Source of the DNA: Sporodiniella umbellata
Taxonomy: Eukaryota > Mucoromycota > Mucoromycetes > Mucorales > Rhizopodaceae
Direction: 5' to 3'
Length of the DNA stretch: 64,000 nucleotides
NCBI GenBank assembly: GCA_025677835.1
Contig: JAIXMR010000016.1
Location: forward strand, 186,001-250,000
Shown: positions 23,912-35,659 of the stretch, in pieces
Layout: each line of letters opens with the position of its first letter
Position numbering within the stretch: the stretch's first letter is position 1
Position numbers and translations under genes: made by a program
Notes under the pieces: generated by a model
Database searches by the model: none
What the model was told of the DNA's origin: nothing
Seen by the model: the letters and a program-made list of their open reading frames with translations, nothing else

Positions 23912-24352
23912 ATGAGTAAAATGACATGGATAGTATTCTTTATAGCTAGTTTATACTTTATGACTCTTGTCGACGCTATAGCTCTGAAAAGAGTATTGGA
24001 CTTTAAAGGCAAAGGCACATATTACGATGTAGGAGCTGGATCTTGTGGCAAAACGGATTATGACTCTGAAATGGTAGTTGCTATAAACAAAGAGCAAATG
24101 GATAACGGAGCAAACCCCAACAGCAATCCAAAATGCCATCAAAAAGTAAAAATTGTTGGCAACTTGAAGCACGAAGTGGTTGCTCGTGTGGTCGACACTT
24201 GTCCTGGGTGCGACAGTGGATCTCTTGATATGTCGCCGGCTGGTAAACTTATAAATTAGAAAAACAGCCTGTTTAATACTTTAATAGTTTTCAAGAAAGT
24301 ATGCGGTAGCCTAAGTGTTGGTACCTGCCCTATCAGCTGGGGGTTTGACTAA
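23912..24352 (+). CDS. Secreted double-psi beta-barrel (RlpA/barwin-like) protein
   Basis: Predicted secreted protein of about 131 aa. Two exons, 23912-24242 and 24288-24352, are joined by a 45-nt intron; without splicing the frame ends a few codons later. Residues 1-22 form a signal peptide (MTWIVFFIASLYFMTLVDA). The rest is a double-psi beta-barrel with GKGTYYDVGAGSCG, a Cys-rich RVVDTCPGCDSGSLDMSP motif and, in exon 2, VFKKVCGSLSVGTCPISWGF. The motif order is that of small fungal expansin/barwin-like proteins, which bind or loosen cell-wall polysaccharides and are often induced in development. The DPBB Asp (in VDTCPGC) is present. Catalytic activity is not established for the family. Confidence 0.85.
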
Positions 24353-24630
24353 AGAAGAAAAGCGGTCTGAACGCTTTTTAATCTTTGTGTTTTTTTTTCT
24401 GTTTTTCTCTAAAAAAAAAAACATGTATTATATGTTTTATATCTTCTGTGTTTCATCGCATTCTCTGCACATAAATTATTTTCGAAAATAAAAATTAAAA
24501 AGCTGAAGTTTTCGCTCTGTATAGCGAAATATTTTGTTTATATATGTATATATAGTTTTTTTTTTTGCTCAATATATAGACAAGTATACATGTTTGTATA
24601 TGGTTTCAAAGATTTATGTATATATATGGA

Positions 24631-25555
24631 CTATTTTGATGTCTTATTCCAGTAACTTTGATCGTTGTACGGATAAATAGGGTTGTTGGCGTAACTCGAA
24701 TAGCCTATCGAAGGATGAAAGTTACTGCTTAGCTGCTGAATTTCATTCCTTGCTGGTTGGTGGTTTTCTGTTGGAGTGGAATCGTAAAATGAGGCATCGT
24801 GATTCAATGTCTATCAAACGTTGACTTTCGATTTTTTTTTCACTTCTTTTTTTTATTTTTTTCCCGTTCAAAATTTTACCTTTATGTCTCTTGATTCATT
24901 TAACACCTCAAGGCGATCACTCTTACTTCCTTGGCTCTATTTTTTTTTAAAAAAAAAAAAGAACGAAAAGTAACAATGGAGAACGACGTTTTTTCATTTA
25001 GATTAACGTAAGGCCTTTCAGTGGTTCATGTCACACTTACTGTGGGTGCATTGAAAAAAGTCTGTTCCGATGACGGAGTGCTCACGGAATCAGGTGCATT
25101 CAAGCATGATTGTATAAGGTTTTTCCCTTCAGGTTTTGTAACCAGAGGCTGTAGTTTGGGCGTAGTAAATGTATAAACTAAACCTGTCTCAGAGACTACC
25201 AGTAGCAAGACTTGGGTACCTGTCAATGTACTTAGCTCATATGCCTTGTTTTTTTTTTTTAAAAAAAAAAAACTAGTCAATAAGAGAAAACGCTAGCTTA
25301 ATCTTTATGTATCTAAACCTTTTTCATTATACCAGCTTTTCTTTTAGAAAATGTGATGTGGCGCCTAGATTTGTCATTGATATATTCAATCTTTATTTTT
25401 CTTCTCCCTGTTCTTTTGTCTGGTGTATCGTTTGAATCGGATTCATAGCTGTCTCTAACACTTGATTCGTCTAGTGATATGCTAGTGTTTAGCGTAGACT
25501 GGTGCGGTGGCATTGAATATATTTGAGGACTGTATGAGTAATAGCCTGGCTCCAT
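24631..25555 (-). CDS. MADS-box transcription factor, SRF/MCM1 type
   Basis: DNA-binding regulator of about 225 aa. Four exons: 25319-25555, 25041-25244, 24880-24936 and 24631-24810. The MADS domain is split by the first intron: GRRKIKIEYINDKSRRHITF..KAGIMKK | AYELSTLTGTQVLLLVVSETG. It covers about residues 50-110 and is of the SRF-like (type I) class, with the SAM extension TPKLQPLVTKPEGKNLIQ as in MCM1/SRF. The first intron begins GTTTAG, a non-consensus but usable donor, and carries a poly-T/poly-A stretch. The N-terminus is Ser/Tyr-rich; the C-terminus is Asn/Tyr/Gln-rich. Yeast MCM1 controls mating-type and cell-cycle genes; the role here is inferred only by family. Convergent with the secreted protein gene. 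Confidence 0.9.
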
Positions 25556-26758
25556 TTTGTTTGGATCGTTCTTTTGCCTTTAAAAGAAAAAGTTATAGCT
25601 CTAAAATGTAAGAAATAGTAGAAGAAAAGAAAAGAAAAAAAGAAAGATAAAAACAGAAGAGAAAGAAATATTCTAATTGTGGACATGAATGGATGATACC
25701 TTCTTGTGTAGCCACAGGCTTGAAAAAAAAAAAAAAAAGGACACACACAATGGGAAGTCAGCTACATATTACAGTTTCTGTTCCATGTCGCAATATGACA
25801 GAGAAATGTTATAACACTATTCACTCGGCTTGTATCAACATACAAAGGCATGTTTAGGGCTGTTCAGCTAAAGATAATAGGCTTAGGTCTAAATATAGTC
25901 TTGAAAATAGCTTATCTATATAGGCGCTCGCGTTTTGATAGATGTCGGTTTCAGGTTGACCTCACTTGGCAAATCAATCCGTCTTATTAGCAGTAAAGTT
26001 AACTAACAGAAAAAGCCTAGGTAAAAGCCTGGTCCTTCTTTTTTTTTTATTGTAAATTTTTCAGTAATTGCTTTACTGCATACATGCATATGCTCATATG
26101 CCTATTTCAACTCTTTCATATCAATAAAGAATAGATAAGAAGGTGGAATAAAACCGGCCTACAAATTTAAGCAGTGCATTTATGCTATTTGCTATTGTGT
26201 CGAATAAAATATAAACTGATTGTCTATTCGATGCTCTGTTTAGTAAAGAGAATTTCAAAAGCTGTCTTTTTTTTTCTAGTATCAACATAAAGTATGTTGT
26301 TTGATTCAACCTATTTTCTAGATTAAGGATCTTTATTTTCCTTTAAAAAAAAAAGAAGCCCATTTGTTGCTCAGTAAAAGCAAGCTAAGCACAGTTTTTA
26401 ATAAGAGTTTGGTGTATGTATTGAGTGGTACTTTTGCATTTTTTTGGATGGGAGTCTTTCTTTTGGCTCACAAATATAAACCTCTTTTGAATATTGTAGA
26501 GTCTCGTTGTTGCTTTTTAAATTAGCGACGTCGTGTTGGTAGTCTAAGATTCTCTTAAGCACCAGTTTTCCATTGAAGAATCCGCTTGCCTCTTAATCTC
26601 TAAGGTATTATTACTGTGGGCATGTAAGTACACAAACGCGACAGCTCATTAAAAGTTTGCCTCAACATTTTCTTTTCTTGAATCTTTATTTTGTTTTGCT
26701 TATTCGTTTTTTTGTTATATATGTATACTTATATAGTGAAAAAAGAAGGGTATCAGAT
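25556..26758. other. Intergenic region between the MADS-box and MED15 genes
   Basis: About 1.2 kb. It contains purine-rich strings near 25620-25670, part of the likely 5' region of the MADS-box gene, and T-rich sequence downstream of MED15. No gene was recognised. Confidence 0.55.
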
Positions 26759-29700
26759 TCAAATTGGAATAGGATCTTCAAAAGAAAATCCAGGCATGAT
26801 TTCATGTATTTCGGGAACGCCTGTTTCCATACCCACTTCATACCAAGTATCCAACACTTCTTTTTCGGTGAATACTCCATTTCCTTTTTCCGTTTTGTCC
26901 CCAGGTTCAAACAGAGTAGATGTCCTTGATCCAATGGGCAACAAAGAAGCCACGTTTTTGTTCGCTTCTTTCGGCTGATCAGGCCGAGCTAAAAGCCGAT
27001 GCACCTCTTTTTCGATATCCAACAACTTGGGCCCTTTAGTATCCATGGAGCGTACAGCCATTCTGAGTGTCTCGCCAGGAGTCAGTGTGGGTCTTGAAGG
27101 TTGAGCAGTTGGTTTAGGCTGATGGCCAGTCACTTGAGGGGATGCAGGTGATCTTGGTGGTGGAACATGAGGTACAGTGGCAGTTTGTGCTTTTTGCTGT
27201 TGTAACAGCTGTTGCTGTAAAGCTTGTTGCTGCTGTTGCTGCAATGTATTCTGTTGTTGCTGAATGCTTTGTTTTTGCTGCTGAAGTGTATGCTGCTGAA
27301 GCTTTTGTTGTTGCTGTAACAGCTGCTGCTGTTGCAAAATTTGCTGTTGCTGCTGTTGCAGGCTTTGTTGTTGCAAACTCTGTTGTTGTAAAGTTTGTTG
27401 GTGTAAGGCTTGCTGCTGCTGTTGCTGTACATTGAGTTGTTGTCGCGGGCTCTGATTCTTGTGCTGTTGTTGCTGTTGCTGAGCTTGCTGTTGTTGCTGC
27501 TGTTGTTGCTGTTGTTGCTGCAGCTGTTGTTGTTGCTGAGCTTGCTGTTGTTGCTGCAGCAAGTGCATCATTTGGGCAGCTTGTTGTACAGACTCGTTAC
27601 TCTTATGATCTGCAGGTGATTCGGCTTTCACAGACATGTCTTTCGGTTCTGCTTTTACTCCAGCGTTAGGGTTAGCATTGTTGGATTGACTGTTTTGCTC
27701 TGCAAGCTTTTGCTTCGCTGCCTCTACCCTTTCATTCAACATGTTGCGGATTTGTTGCTGTTGTTGAGGAGTTACATTGATTCGGTTTTGGGCAGCCTGT
27801 TGAAGCAGCCAACTACATTGAAGAGCACGAGGAGGAAGTAGCTTGACAATTTGCGGAGGGAGACCGCTAGCAATGGCTGCTTGATAAATCATTTGAGACT
27901 GACTTTGTCTTTGAATAGGTGTCATTCCAGCGGGGCTGGCATTGGTCATGGCTACGCCTGTGTTTGTAGTGGCTTCGACATTCTGAACCTCAGGTGTTTG
28001 GGTGAGATCAATGGTAGCTTGTTGAGGGGTCCCATTAGCTCTTTGTTTCTTGTTGGGTGGTAATTTAAGATCGATGCTACCACGTTTAATACCAAGCTGG
28101 CCCATATTAGACATGGTTGGCGTAGTTGAGTGAGATTCAGGATTTGGTCTTACTTGCGCTTGCGCGTTTTGCGGTGTAGTTTGAGATTGTGTACGCTGTT
28201 GCAACTGTTGAAGAGCCATTATTTGAGCCTGATTAAGCGACTGCTGCTGTGTAAGCTTTGCAGATTGCTGACTAAAGTCGTTTTGAGGCTGCTGAGACTG
28301 TTGGGTCTGATGAGCCTGTTGAGCCTGTTGAGCCTGTTGAGCTTGTTGAGCTTGTTGAGCTTGTTGAGCCTGTTGAGCCTGTTGAGCTTGTTGAGCCTGT
28401 TGTTGATTGAGGACTTGTTGGTTATGCTGTTGAAGGCTTAGCTGAGGAGCAACAGAAGTAAGGTTAATTTGCCGCTGCTGTTGCTGCTGTTGCTGTTGTT
28501 GCTGCTGTTGCTGTTGTTGCTGTTGTTGCTGCTGTTGTTGCTGCTTCTGTTGCTGCTGAGCCTGCTGACCATGTCCACCAACAGCAGTACGAACCCATGA
28601 GAAATACCCACTGAATTGTTCTCGTAACTTATTCATGTTTTCCAAACTTATCACATATCTATTTTGGCTTAATGCATTAAGCTGATCTTCAAACATATAT
28701 TTCATCAAAATGAGTCGCTTCGTAGCCTCTTCACTATTTGATAAGGCAAAAAAAACAGGCAATAAACTATCAATTTTATCGTACATCGGCTTGATTATGT
28801 TGATGCTGTCACGGACAGCTGCTTTTTCTTGCTCTGTAATATGTTCAACTTCCTTGGCACGAACTACAACCATGTTTGATTTTGGATTAATAAACAACAG
28901 ATTTGAGTCAGTACTCTATTACCTCTTGAGTTACGCACATCTTCATCCATCTGGTGTACATACTGTGCGGCGAGGTTTCTTTGCTGAACAGTAAGCTGAG
29001 GCCCTTGAGTACTCCCCATTTGATTACCTGTAGGTGCATTATTAGGTGTTGGTTGCTGGTGACCCATTTGAGGTGTATTGTACTGTGGCTGTTGCACTTG
29101 AGGTTGAAGTGATGGGTGTTGAGGGTTCAGTGTTTGTGGTTGCTGAGTTTGCGCCTGAGCCTGTGCTTTAATCTGAGCGTCTGCTTGAGCTTGGACTTGA
29201 GCCATTGCTTGTGCTTTTACTTGAGCTTGGACTTGAGCTTGCTGTTGAGCTTGTTGAGCTTGTTGTTGAGCTTGTTGAGCTTGTTGTTGAGCTTGCTGTT
29301 GAGCTTGTTGAGCTTGTTGTTGAGCTTGTTGTTGAGCTTGCTGTTGAGCTTGTTGAGCTTGTTGTTGAGCTTGTTGTTGAGCTTGCTGTTGAGCTTGCTG
29401 TTGAGCTTGCTGTTGAGCCTGTTGAGCCTGTTGAGCCTGTTGAGCCTGTTGAGCCTGTTGAGCCTGTTGAGCCTGTTGAGCCTGTTGAGCCTGTTGAGCC
29501 TGTGGTTTTTGTTGGCTTTGGGTTTGTTGTTGCTGGCCTTGCTGTTGACCCTGCTGCTGGCTTTGCTGTTGGCCCTGCTGTTGGGCTTGTTGAGCTCTTT
29601 GTTGCTGGAGATGCTGCATCAAGATCTCTTGGCTTAAGTGCTGCTATAGATGTTTCGAAAAAATAAGGCTTTATTTTGCTTTTTGGTCATGCTTTTTACA

Positions 29701-30343
29701 ACTTACATTTTGAAAGCTGCTAGCATTGTTAGCATTGGACACAGGTGGTCGAAAATTATGTGCTACGTTGTTTGGTATATTCATGTTCATAATGGCGGAG
29801 GAATCGACATTGGTATTGGCAAATTGAGGAGTATTTTGTTGCTGGGTGCTTACTTGAGTTGTTTGGCCATTTTGTTGCATAGCGATTTGACGCGCTATAT
29901 ACATTTGGAATTGGTTTGGAGACATAGTCATGGCTGCGGGATTTGCACTGTTTATGTTCAACTGTTGCAGAACATTCAACGGAACCTGCTGTTGAGCAAT
30001 TGCATTTACATTTGCATTTATGTTATTCATTAGATTGGTACTGTTAGCGTTATTTCCTGCTGCCGCTGCTGCTGCCATAGCTTGAGCAGCTGTTCTTTGA
30101 AGTGCCAACATTTGAGCGTTCATTTGCTGTGGCTGTTGTGGTTGTCCTCCAGCAAGTATCTGTGGCGATTGTTGTTGAGCCTGGTTTTGTTGTGGAGGTC
30201 TCTGAATCATACTCGGCTGAAACATATTTGCCCGCATTTGGTTTGCATTGTTTATATTTGCTTGTTGATTCAAGGGAGATAAACCTTGCATTTGCGAAAC
30301 GCCTTGCTGTATTTGAGGAGATCCTGTTGGATGTTGCTGCTGC

Positions 30344-30384
<41 letters not shown>

Positions 30385-30918
30385 CATTAGAGGAGACATT
30401 TGTTGGCTATTAAGAGCGTTTTGGTTATCACCCATCATGGGCGGCGCATTTCCACTTTGGTTTTGCAATTGAAATTTAATTTGATGAAATTTTTTTGCAA
30501 ACGCCATAATATATTGATTCTACAACATAGTTAACAAGAAGCAAGGTACGGATCAAAAGTTTTTCTTTTCTTTTTTTTTGCTTATATACCTTGTTAGGAC
30601 TTCTGTTGTAGAGGTTGTGTTCAAAATTTTTTGCAGCTGCAAGAATATCATTGTCTGGCGTGTTGGGTGAAAGATGCTTTAAGGCACTTCCCCTGATAAA
30701 GCAGCAAAAAAAAAAAGTAAATATATGAATATTATTATTTTCGTTTAAAGCCTCTCTATTTACAGTTGTGAGACAAATCGAGTTCTATCTTGCATGTTGA
30801 CTTCTTCACGCCAGTTGGAATTAGGAACGTCATTTTGAAGATTCATATTCAATCCCTGTTGCTGTTGCTGTTGGTTTTGTTGTGAAACATTGGGAATATT
30901 CGGATTCTGTTGATTCAT
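26759..30918 (-). CDS. MED15: Mediator tail subunit 15 (GAL11 homologue)
   Basis: MED15 is the tail-module subunit through which activators contact Mediator and RNA polymerase II. Five exons: 30764-30918, 30590-30692, 29707-30519, 28923-29643 and 26759-28863, totalling about 1298 aa in one continuous frame. The N-terminal KIX domain is assembled from exons 1-3: NWREEVNMQDRTRFVSQL, GSALKHLSPNTPDNDILAAA, NQYIMAFAKKFHQIKFQLQN. A very long Gln-rich body follows with (QQA)n and pure Gln tracts. The C-terminal conserved block includes NVASLLPIGSRTSTLFEPGD and MPGFSFEDPIPI, as in fungal MED15. A folded segment around RAKEVEHITEQEKAAV..NIIKPMYDKI sits between the Gln tracts. The reverse strand gives spurious long Leu-rich frames. 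Confidence 0.93.
28310..28405 (-). repeat. 9-bp tandem repeat in MED15 coding (Q-Q-A units)
   Basis: About ten copies of a 9-bp unit (plus strand TTGAGCCTG or TTGAGCTTG) encode Gln-Gln-Ala on the minus strand. Two variants of the Ala/Gln codons alternate in blocks, showing expansion in steps. Confidence 0.85.
29228..29502 (-). repeat. 9/12-bp tandem repeats in MED15 coding (QQA and QQQA units)
   Basis: A stretch of about 275 bp is built only of 9-bp (TTGAGCCTG-type) and 12-bp (TTGTTGAGC-type) units in higher-order order, encoding alternating QQA and QQQA. The 29418-29502 part is nearly perfect 9-bp repeats. Confidence 0.85.
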
Positions 30919-33228
30919 TGAAACTCTTTCTTCTGTTTTTTTTTGTTTGGCTTAGCGAGACAAAGAAACGACAGGGAGCTTTTATTGATGTAGTTCAAAT
31001 GAAAAAAAAAAGTTCAAAGAAGAAAAAAGAATGAAAATACTATCGTTTGGAGCGGGAATTAAATGTAGTACTTGTTATTTTTATTTTTGTGTAGACTTCA
31101 CAGTCCTATAAACAGAAGCATGGCTTTCTGTTCCTTTTTCTTTTTTTTTTTTCCTAAAGCCTGAATTGTTTCATTTTTAATAGTCAATTTGGGATCTTTT
31201 AACTAGCATAAAGCTTGAACAGAGTGTTATGAAGTAATGGTGTCGTATAAAACACACAAAAAAGGTTTTGACTTGAAGCTAGGACCGAAGCGGCCCCTAC
31301 CTACTTTTAGGACCATAAGTACAAACGTTGATTGAAACAGTCAATAACAAGACGCTTAAGTAATTTAAGTATGAGGCCGTATTTTCTGTTTTACTAAATA
31401 AAAGGCGCTCCCTGTTTCTTTTGGGCTTGGGGAGCCCCAAAACTAACAGAAGGGCCAGCTAGTTGAAAAACATGTCGATTTCCTTTAAGTTATAAAGGAG
31501 GTAGCTATTGTTCACCTTCAGTAGGAGTTTGTAACACACAAGTGACACAGCGCCCTCTACTAAGAACCTGATGAAAACATATAATTAGGACAAGCTTCAA
31601 CGAGGTTACTATCGTCAGAGTGTTGTAGCGCTGTGCCTGATACTCTATTCTTTTTAGTTTTATTTTCTTCGACCCTTAAGCTATATAATATTAGTGTTGT
31701 TTTAATTGTTTGTATTTGAAAGTATATATCTGTAAATGCAAATGCTTGTATTTTGTTTATACTTCTCATTGGAGAAAAGAACAGCACATGTAAATGCATT
31801 ACCCTAAGACATAGTCTATTAGCTCATTCAAAAAAAGCGTTAAGAAGACGGAGTGCAAGGCCAACACTAAATGAAAAAAAAACAAGGAAAGAGGGCAGCA
31901 CTACTAGGAAAGTAAATTTGCTTACATCAATATGAGGCTAACTGGTTATCGATAGCACTCAAAAGCACAGAATAATGTTATCAGCGATATCTCCTATTTC
32001 TAAAATAGCAGTTTCATATCGCATGCAACGTATATGTGCTCATTTTGGAATAGTGCCTTGGCTAGATGTCAGCATAATCACTTGCTAAAATTGTTTTATA
32101 AACATGTCATATACCCGCCAGGTTGTAGATTAGGCAATTCTCTGAAAACTTTGAAGCACAGGTTCAGAAGGTACAAAATAATGAAGGCCTGTATGCAATA
32201 ACCTCGTCTTGATATGACACTTAAAATGACAAAATCTATATTGTATGTACTGTGAAAAAAAGCTCTTTGTAGCTAAAACTGAGGTAGCGCAAGTGAGTAT
32301 AGTGATGCCTGACCTGAGTTTTCCGAGCAATAGACATACTTTTTCAAAAGCGCCCAAGGCTATAGACGTATTTGTTTTCAGGGGCAATAATGATCAAAAT
32401 CACATTATTGGAAAGAAAAACTGAAGTAGTTCTTGCTTAAAATCCTATCTTACTTTTTTTAGGACGAAAGACTTCAATTCAGACTTATGCTTGTAGTTTA
32501 TTAAGATATCATCAGCGTATTCGTATTTATAACATATGTTATTTTGATAACCCCTAAGCAATAGTACTGGGTACTCCAAGTTATATCCAGGGTTTAACTG
32601 GCTTTTGAATGACGCAAAAAAAATTTATCGATAGTTAAGCAGTCAAGTGGCTTTTTCATTTCTTATATGTTTATAAAATCTTTCTGTTAGTCAGATCGCT
32701 ATGTCACGCCGATAAAAGGTGATATAATGGCCTCAGCGCGTTTCGTCATTTCTCCAGGAAAAAGAAACAAAGTTCCTTTTTCTCGGAGCTTGATCGTTTA
32801 CTGAGCCAGAAAGCTATCATCATACTTTCCATTGTCAGGAAGATTTGTCTATAGAAAAAAGAAATGCCAGGATTACTTCACTATTTATACTTTTTGCAGC
32901 AATTCGGAGATAAAAACAAGGGATGTTTGAGTCATCCAATTTACTAAAGCCGCTCTGCTTTATAAAGAATCATTTCACAATTCGATAAAATCAAGCGATT
33001 TAAAGCCTTCTAAGATACTGAATAACTAAAATGATGTAAAGCACAACCTCCTTTGTTTTGTGAATTATGTAGTCAAGAGTAGCGCTTTCTATTGCACATC
33101 GCTTTGCTTTTATTTGTAAATATTTAACGTTAGCTCGTACACTTTACAAGGCTAAATTTTTAAGGCCTAAAAACAGTCTTTGTAGTCAGCAAAGCCTTTG
33201 AAATACAAAAAAAAAAAAGAGGGCGGGA
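30919..33228. other. Intergenic region between MED15 and ATM1
   Basis: About 2.3 kb upstream of MED15 and downstream of ATM1. It includes a GC-richer imperfect inverted repeat at 31411-31450. Open frames at 31560-31935 and 32130-32387 lack domains and are probably chance. No gene is supportable. Confidence 0.55.
31411..31450. repeat. Imperfect inverted repeat (potential stem-loop)
   Basis: Arms CTGTTTCTTTTGGGC and GCCCCAAAACTAACAG can pair with a short loop, and the stem core TTTTGGGC/GCCCCAAAA is GC-richer than the surroundings. It is far from any gene end, so a terminator role is doubtful. Meaning unknown. Confidence 0.5.
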
Positions 33229-35659
33229 TTATTCTACTTTGTCTAAATTTTTAAACTCTTTGTCATGTTTATCCATTTCTTGAAAATGCTCAGTCAAAGA
33301 CTCTTGCTTATTCCACATTTGTTTATAAATACTATCTTTTGTTGATAGGAGTTTATCGTGTTTGCCGAACTCTACAACTTTTCCATTTTGTAAAACATGA
33401 ATAATGTCTATAAAAAAGACTGTGTTAAAAACATTAGATCGAAGCGCATACGCTTTTACCAGCATCAGCTATTGTTCTCAAACGATGAGCAATATGCAGG
33501 CTTGTCATCTGTGTTTCTTTCAGTATACTCCTAAAATTGGCCAATAGAGACTGTTCAGTATGCGTGTCCAAAGCAGATGTAGCTTCATCTAAAAATAGTA
33601 TGCGAGGCTTTTTCAAGATAGTTCTTGCCAAAGAAATTCTTTGTTTTTCACCGCCTGAGAGCATTAGTCCTCTTTCACCAACCCGAGAGTCGTATTTCTC
33701 GGGAAGGCTCATAATAACATTATGAATGCGAGCACGCTTTGCAGCATTCTCAACTTCTTCTTTTGTAGCACCAATACGCCCATAATTGATATTGTAATAA
33801 ATCGAATTATTAAACAATGTTGTATCCTGAGGAACCACACCAATTGCTTTACGTAAACTTTCCATAGTTACGTCCTTGATGTTTTGTCCGTCAACGTAGA
33901 TGTTTCCCGATTTTGGTTCATAAAAACGAAATAAAAGACGTAGCAAAGTAGATTTTCCACAGCCGCTAGGGCCTACAAACGCAGCCTTTGCGCCAGGGGG
34001 GATAACAAAGCTTGTGCCATTCAAAATTGGTCTATCGGGGTGATAGCCGAACACTACATCCTCAAATCTAATTTCGCCGCCTTTGAATACAAATTCCTTT
34101 GCATCAGGTGTATCAGAAACAAGAGGGGCGCGGTTTTCAAGATTAAACAAGGTATCCATGTCTATTAAGGATTGGCGGAGCTCACGATAAACTGACCCCA
34201 AAAAGTTCAAAGGCATTGAGAGTTGAAATACGAGCTGATTAACCATCACCACGTCACCTACTGTCATGGTTCCATTTGTTACGCCATGGGCTGAAAGAAG
34301 CATCATGATTGTAAGGGAAGTACTAAATATCGCATTTTGTCCAGCATTTAATAGTGATAAGCTCGAGGCGATCTTGAGGGATGAGTTTTCGTATTTTTTC
34401 AAAGGTTTGTCATACTGTTGTGCTTCGAATTTTTCGTTGTTAAAATACTACTGGGATTTAAGTATTTGAATAAAAGTAATGATGTATTACCTTAACAGCT
34501 TCAAAGTTGATTAAAGAATCAACAGCTATAGATGCAGCAACATTGTCTGCTGCATTTGCGTCCTTTCTAAACTTGGTTCTCCATGCAGTTGTTGTAACGG
34601 TAAAAACGGTATACGCAACGATTGTACCCAATGTAACAAGAGCAAAAGGAGCACCAAAATTGTATGCCTAAACAAGTCACGTTTATTACCTCTCCCTTTT
34701 TTCTCTTTTTTAGCTTACCAAAATGCCGCTCACCATACTGATTTCTAATGCAGTAGGTAGCACATGAAATACAATAGAGCTTACCATAAAGCTTATGCCT
34801 CTAATTGTTGATCTCTTTTAGATTCAGTTGTATGTGTTTGGATATGGACCTACTTTGTACCACGGTCAATAGCTCGATTGAGACCACCAGTTTGTCTAGT
34901 GAGATGAAAGCTCAAGTCAAGTTTATGAAGATGAGAAAATACATTGAGCGCAACCCGGCGAATAGCCTTTTGTGCTACAGCAGCAAATACAGCATTACGG
35001 AGCTCTTGAAATGCGCTTGCTCCCAATCGCGCAAGTCCGTCTAAACAGATAAGATAAATAAGGCATTAGACAACTGGTGAAAAACTGTCTTTAGCTGTTT
35101 ACATCCAATAATAGCCGCGCCGCATATAGCCCATAGCGTTCCGTCTTCAGGTATTGTCGCGTTTAAAGAATCCACAACGTTTTTAAAGAAGAAAGGCACT
35201 TGTACATTTAAGAGCTTACGAGAAAAGATTAGGTTTGCTTTTTCTTTAAAAAGGCCGTATCAAGAGTTTTGAATGGATTACCTTTCCACCAACAAGTAGT
35301 CCAAGAGCAATTATTACACGAGCTTTAACGCCCGTATCATTTTTTGGCCAAATATATTTCATTAATTGTTTGATAATAGCCATATCTGTTGCATTTCTTT
35401 CTTTTGTGTCTAATTTGGCTAGTGGTTGTGATAAAGACTTAGGGGGCGTTTTAGATGCAGTTTTAGAGGCGAAAACCCTTTTTGGTAGGTAGGATGTAAT
35501 GGGCTTTATTTTGTTGGTTTGTAGATTGTGATTGATAGGTCTATATGCTGTATGTAGATATCGAGCTCTTTTTACTGAGAAAGTATCAAACGCTGCTCTA
35601 GAGCAGTTGCTTTTGACAACCGCCCTTGAGTATACTGAAGTTAACTTCAGAAACAGCAT
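33229..35659 (-). CDS. ATM1: Mitochondrial ABC half-transporter for Fe-S cluster export
   Basis: ATM1 sits in the mitochondrial inner membrane and exports a glutathione/sulphur compound needed for cytosolic Fe-S proteins. Seven exons: 35282-35659, 35103-35214, 34854-35040, 34719-34800, 34491-34667, 33460-34447 and 33229-33407, about 700 aa. The first about 95 residues are basic and fit a mitochondrial presequence; the first ATG of the frame is at 35659. The membrane part contains [55 protein letters not shown] and [15 protein letters not shown]. The ATPase has Walker [10 protein letters not shown], signature LSGGEKQR, Walker [14 protein letters not shown] and the His switch IAHRL. All catalytic motifs are intact. 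It is divergent from the mitochondrial gene MCP1. Confidence 0.95.

Noticed and set aside
28130..29666. Long plus-strand Leu-rich and Val/Glu-rich open frames opposite MED15
   Set aside because: They are reverse-strand readings of the Gln/Ala repeats and have no independent features.
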